A DNA stretch of 28,161 bases from the NCBI GenBank assembly GCA_022704925.1, contig JAKJFK010000004.1, positions 1-28,161 on the forward strand, given 5' to 3'. This stretch comes from a candidate division TA06 bacterium. GTDB lineage: Bacteria > Ratteibacteria > UBA8468 > MWAK01. A model generated the notes under the pieces. It was not told the DNA's origin, did no database searches, and worked only from the letters and a program-made list of their open reading frames with translations. The position numbers and the translations under genes were made by a program. Below are positions 25,280 through 28,161 of the stretch, piece by piece. Position 1 is the stretch's first letter. Each line of letters opens with the position of its first letter.

Positions 25280-28161
25280 ATGTCGATCTTGAAGAAGCTT
25301 GGCCTTTCGATAATGCTTGTCAGCCTTTTATTGCTGGGCGCCGGCGCGGCGGCCTCCTTTGCCGCCAACCCGCACTCGATCGTCGTGACGGTCACCAACT
25401 CGAACAGTTCGACCCCGGCCGACGGCGCTCTGACGATGAACGCCTACATCCAGGTCCGGCCGGCCGAGATCATCACCCTGGCCAGTCCCAGCCAGCAATA
25501 TACCGGCGGCAATCTCCTGGTCAACCTGGCCGATTTTTCGGCCTGGGCGGCCGGCGAGGTGCTGGTGATTCAGCTGACCAACACCGTCAACCAGGAGGTC
25601 GGCAGCCTTAACGTGACCATCACCAACGATGATCCCCAGTTGGCCAACCTGCAGCTGGTGGCCGGCACCGGGACCCTGATCGTGCGCAGCAACCTCCAGG
25701 CCGGTTCCTACACCATCACCGGTCCGGCCGGTTTCAACGGCAACCTCTCCGACGGCACCCTGAGCGGCGGGTATTACCAGAAGACCCTGAGCGCCTCGAC
25801 TTCGATCGGCAGTTACACGGTCGTCTGGGGGGCGGTGGCCGGCTACTTCACCCCGGCCAACGAGACCCTCAACCTGGCCAAGGACGGCAGCATCACCTTC
25901 ACCGGGACTTACAACCAGATACCCAGCTACAACCTGACCATGGCCGTCAGCCCGGCCGGCGGCGGGACCACGGTGCCGACGACCGGCACCTCCAGCCGCC
26001 TCCAGGGAACGGTGGTCAACATTTCGGCCACTCCCAACGCCGGCTACCGCTGGAACAACTGGACGGTCAATGCCGGTGTCAACGTTGACACGCCGGCCAG
26101 CCAGAACACCAGCGTGACGGTCGACGTCGCCAAGACCGTCACCGCCAACTTCATCAAGACCTACACGCTGACGGTCGGGTACACCGGCAGCGGCCAGGTG
26201 AGCGGCACCACCACCGGCGTCTACGACGTAAACACGCCGGTCAGCCTGACCGCCACCCCGGCCGAGCACTGGCGCTTCGTAAACTGGACGGTCAACAGCG
26301 CGGTGGTCAGCACCAGCCCGACCTACAACACCACGCTCGACGCCGACAAGGGCATCGTGGCCCTCTTTGAGCCGATCAACTTCGTCCTGACGGTCGCCGC
26401 CAGCCCGGCCGCCGGCGGTGTCGTTAACCGCGACCCGGCCGGGACCCAGGTGGCCGCCGGCCAGTACCAGTACCAGGAGGGGACCCAGGTCAGCCTGACC
26501 CCGGTGGCGGCCGTCGGTTATCAGTTCAAGGAGTGGCAGGGCGGCCTGACCGGGAGCAATGTCCCCGGCGTCTTGACGCTCAATGCCAATACCGCGGTGA
26601 CCGCGGTCTTCGAGCAGATTCCCTACCTCTCGATCAACAAGACCGAGATTGTCTTCACCGACACCAAGCTGACTGACACCCTGATCATCACCAACAACGG
26701 CCAGGGCCTGCTCTCCTGGGCGATCGATGTCAACCAGAATGCCGGGTCGGGCCTGAAGACGCCGATGGTGGGCTGGCTAAACGTCTCCCCGCTTACCAGC
26801 GGCGATGTCCCGCTGGCGGCCGGCCAGTCGGCGGTGGTGACCCTGACGGTCATCCAGAACAACAGTTACGCCGAGCTGACGGTGCGCAACACCACCGCGG
26901 GCATCAACCAGCCGGACCAGCTGGTGATCGCCCGGATCAACCAGGCGCCGATCAGTCCGGATCCGGACGGGGTTGATTTCCATTACCTGGATGCGGCCGC
27001 GGCGCCGGTGGGCGAGGCTATTGACCTGGACACGGTCGGAGTGGACACGCCGATCATCATCACCGGCCCCTCCTTCGACGACGCCGACCAGAACGATTAC
27101 CAGATCGCCCGCGAGTACGAAATCTGGACCACGGCCACGATTCCGACCGGGGTCTTCGAGCCGCAGCCCTTTGTCTTAGACCAGAAGGTCTTCGGAGAGA
27201 GTATCCAGGGCACCCGCGAGTGGACCTCCTTCGGCCGGAACATCCTGAAGCCGGAGAAGACCTACGGCCTGCGGATCCGCTACCAGGACAATTACAGCGC
27301 CTGGTCGGAATGGACCGATTGGATTCTCTTCAAGACCGTTGCGGCCGGGGAGACCCTGGATGACCAGGGCCAGGGCGTGCCGTCCGACCAGTTCGTCGAC
27401 CTGAACACGGTCGATCTCGAGAAGTATCCCTACCTGGCCGGCCACGACAACGATGAAACGGATGCCAAGGTGGTGCTGGCCACCGAGGCGGCCACCGGCG
27501 ATCCGGTCCCGGTACTGGTGGAGACCAACACCGGCGAGCTGGTCTACCTGCGCCAGGACGACCTGGGCGCTCCGACCGCCTCGACCACGGCCCCCTACGG
27601 GGTCTTCACCACCCGGGTGGAGAACATCGCCGCCGGGGCCGAGGTGACGCTTACCTTCACCTTCCCGGAGGCGCTGCCGGCCGACATGCTCTGGTACAAG
27701 TACGACGAGACGACCGCCGGCTGGACGCCCTATGACGAGGCCAACTGGGACTTCGGGCCGGCCGCCAACCAGGTGACCGTCCGGATCAAGGACGGCGACT
27801 ACGGCGACGCCGACCGGGTCGAGAACCAGGTGGCGGTGGATCCCGCCGGGCCGGTGACCCTTCCCTCGGGCGGGGCTCTCGGCAGCTACTCGGGCGGCGA
27901 CGGCGGCTGCTTCATCGCCACGGCCGCCTTCGGTTCCTACCAGGAGCGCCACGTCTGGATGCTGCGCCTCTTCCGGGACCGCTTCCTGCTCACCAACCGG
28001 CCGGGGCGGGCCTTCGTCCGTTTCTACTACCGCCACTCGCCGGCCCTGGCCGGCTGGATCGCGGGCCGGGAATGGGCCCGTTCGGCGGCCCGGTCCCTGC
28101 TGATGCCGCTTTACGGGGCGGCCTACCTGCTGGTCAACGGCCTGGCCGGGATGTTGGCCCT
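25280..28161 (+). CDS. Secreted repeat protein with CFI-box C-terminal domain (runs off right edge)
   Basis: From the ATG at 25280 the frame is open to the edge (960 codons). A signal peptide (1-28, MSILKKLG, cleavage after SFA) is followed by an unrecognised beta-rich part. Then come three InlB/divergent-repeat modules (about 217-455, [27 protein letters not shown]), a BACON-like domain ([10 protein letters not shown]...GWLNVSP), an Fn3-like domain ([20 protein letters not shown]), and a choice-of-anchor-U-like domain (about 725-850, [20 protein letters not shown]). The tail has the CFI box from Cys877 ([11 protein letters not shown], then [26 protein letters not shown]) and a hydrophobic stretch to the edge. 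The CFI box is a presumed sorting or retention signal, so the protein is probably held at the cell surface. It follows the cohesin gene by 77 bp. The C-terminal half matches the giant protein but ends in a different tag. The few residues before the stop are missing. Confidence 0.92.
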   Translation, partial: MSILKKLGLSIMLVSLLLLGAGAAASFAANPHSIVVTVTNSNSSTPADGALTMNAYIQVRPAEIITLASPSQQYTGGNLLVNLADFSAWAAGEVLVIQLTNTVNQEVGSLNVTITNDDPQLANLQLVAGTGTLIVRSNLQAGSYTITGPAGFNGNLSDGTLSGGYYQKTLSASTSIGSYTVVWGAVAGYFTPANETLNLAKDGSITFTGTYNQIPSYNLTMAVSPAGGGTTVPTTGTSSRLQGTVVNISATPNAGYRWNNWTVNAGVNVDTPASQNTSVTVDVAKTVTANFIKTYTLTVGYTGSGQVSGTTTGVYDVNTPVSLTATPAEHWRFVNWTVNSAVVSTSPTYNTTLDADKGIVALFEPINFVLTVAASPAAGGVVNRDPAGTQVAAGQYQYQEGTQVSLTPVAAVGYQFKEWQGGLTGSNVPGVLTLNANTAVTAVFEQIPYLSINKTEIVFTDTKLTDTLIITNNGQGLLSWAIDVNQNAGSGLKTPMVGWLNVSPLTSGDVPLAAGQSAVVTLTVIQNNSYAELTVRNTTAGINQPDQLVIARINQAPISPDPDGVDFHYLDAAAAPVGEAIDLDTVGVDTPIIITGPSFDDADQNDYQIAREYEIWTTATIPTGVFEPQPFVLDQKVFGESIQGTREWTSFGRNILKPEKTYGLRIRYQDNYSAWSEWTDWILFKTVAAGETLDDQGQGVPSDQFVDLNTVDLEKYPYLAGHDNDETDAKVVLATEAATGDPVPVLVETNTGELVYLRQDDLGAPTASTTAPYGVFTTRVENIAAGAEVTLTFTFPEALPADMLWYKYDETTAGWTPYDEANWDFGPAANQVTVRIKDGDYGDADRVENQVAVDPAGPVTLPSGGALGSYSGGDGGCFIATAAFGSYQERHVWMLRLFRDRFLLTNRPGRAFVRFYYRHSPALAGWIAGREWARSAARSLLMPLYGAAYLLVNGLAGMLA

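Noticed and set aside
25328-28036. Minus-strand frames of 313 and 286 codons opposite the CFI-box gene
   Set aside because: Mirrors of a continuous plus-strand frame with signal peptide and CFI-box tail.

Overview
This 28.2 kb window is high-GC bacterial chromosomal DNA. It looks Gram-negative because of an exported NagZ-type glycosidase and a CFI-box C-terminal sorting domain. The gene content, with modular secreted repeat proteins, dockerins and a CFI-box next to purF/carA housekeeping genes, is most reminiscent of Desulfobacterota/deltaproteobacteria or an uncultivated relative. That placement is an inference with low confidence. No tRNA, rRNA, CRISPR array, phage gene or intact transposon was seen.

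Layout. Positions 1-1769 (minus strand) hold a nucleotide-metabolism pair: a PurF-like amidophosphoribosyltransferase overlapping by 4 bp the start of carA, which runs off the left edge. Positions 1869-2954 (minus) hold an exported family 3 beta-N-acetylhexosaminidase. From 3080 to the right edge almost everything is a surface/secretome locus: a 1181-aa dockerin-ended secreted protein (plus, 3080-6625); a subtilisin-like protease with PA insert and C-terminal dockerin (minus, 6644-8515); a giant 4762-aa modular protein with 15 carboxypeptidase-regulatory-like repeats, 8 CARDB-like repeats, a split propeller and a C-terminal dockerin (minus, 8689-22977); a 917-bp AT-richer intergenic island carrying divergent promoters; a 435-aa protein with an N-terminal cohesin-like domain (plus, 23895-25202); and a secreted repeat protein ending in a CFI-box (plus, from 25280 off the right edge).

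How they may work together. Three proteins end in paired-EF-hand dockerin modules, and one neighbour, divergently transcribed from the largest of them, carries a cohesin-like fold. The simplest reading is a small non-cellulosomal cohesin/dockerin surface assembly. A protease, a giant adhesin-like fibre and a third protein would be docked by Ca-dependent modules, and the CFI-box protein, co-oriented with the cohesin gene, would be a membrane- or surface-retained partner. No carbohydrate-active catalytic domain was recognised in the dockerin proteins, so this does not look like a cellulosome. Pairing is inferred from co-location only.

The second notable item is the PurF-like protein. It keeps the presumed nucleophilic Cys after a short propeptide, the four [4Fe-4S] cysteines and the PRPP loop, but it has lost the usual glutamine-binding residues. 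It is translationally coupled to carA.
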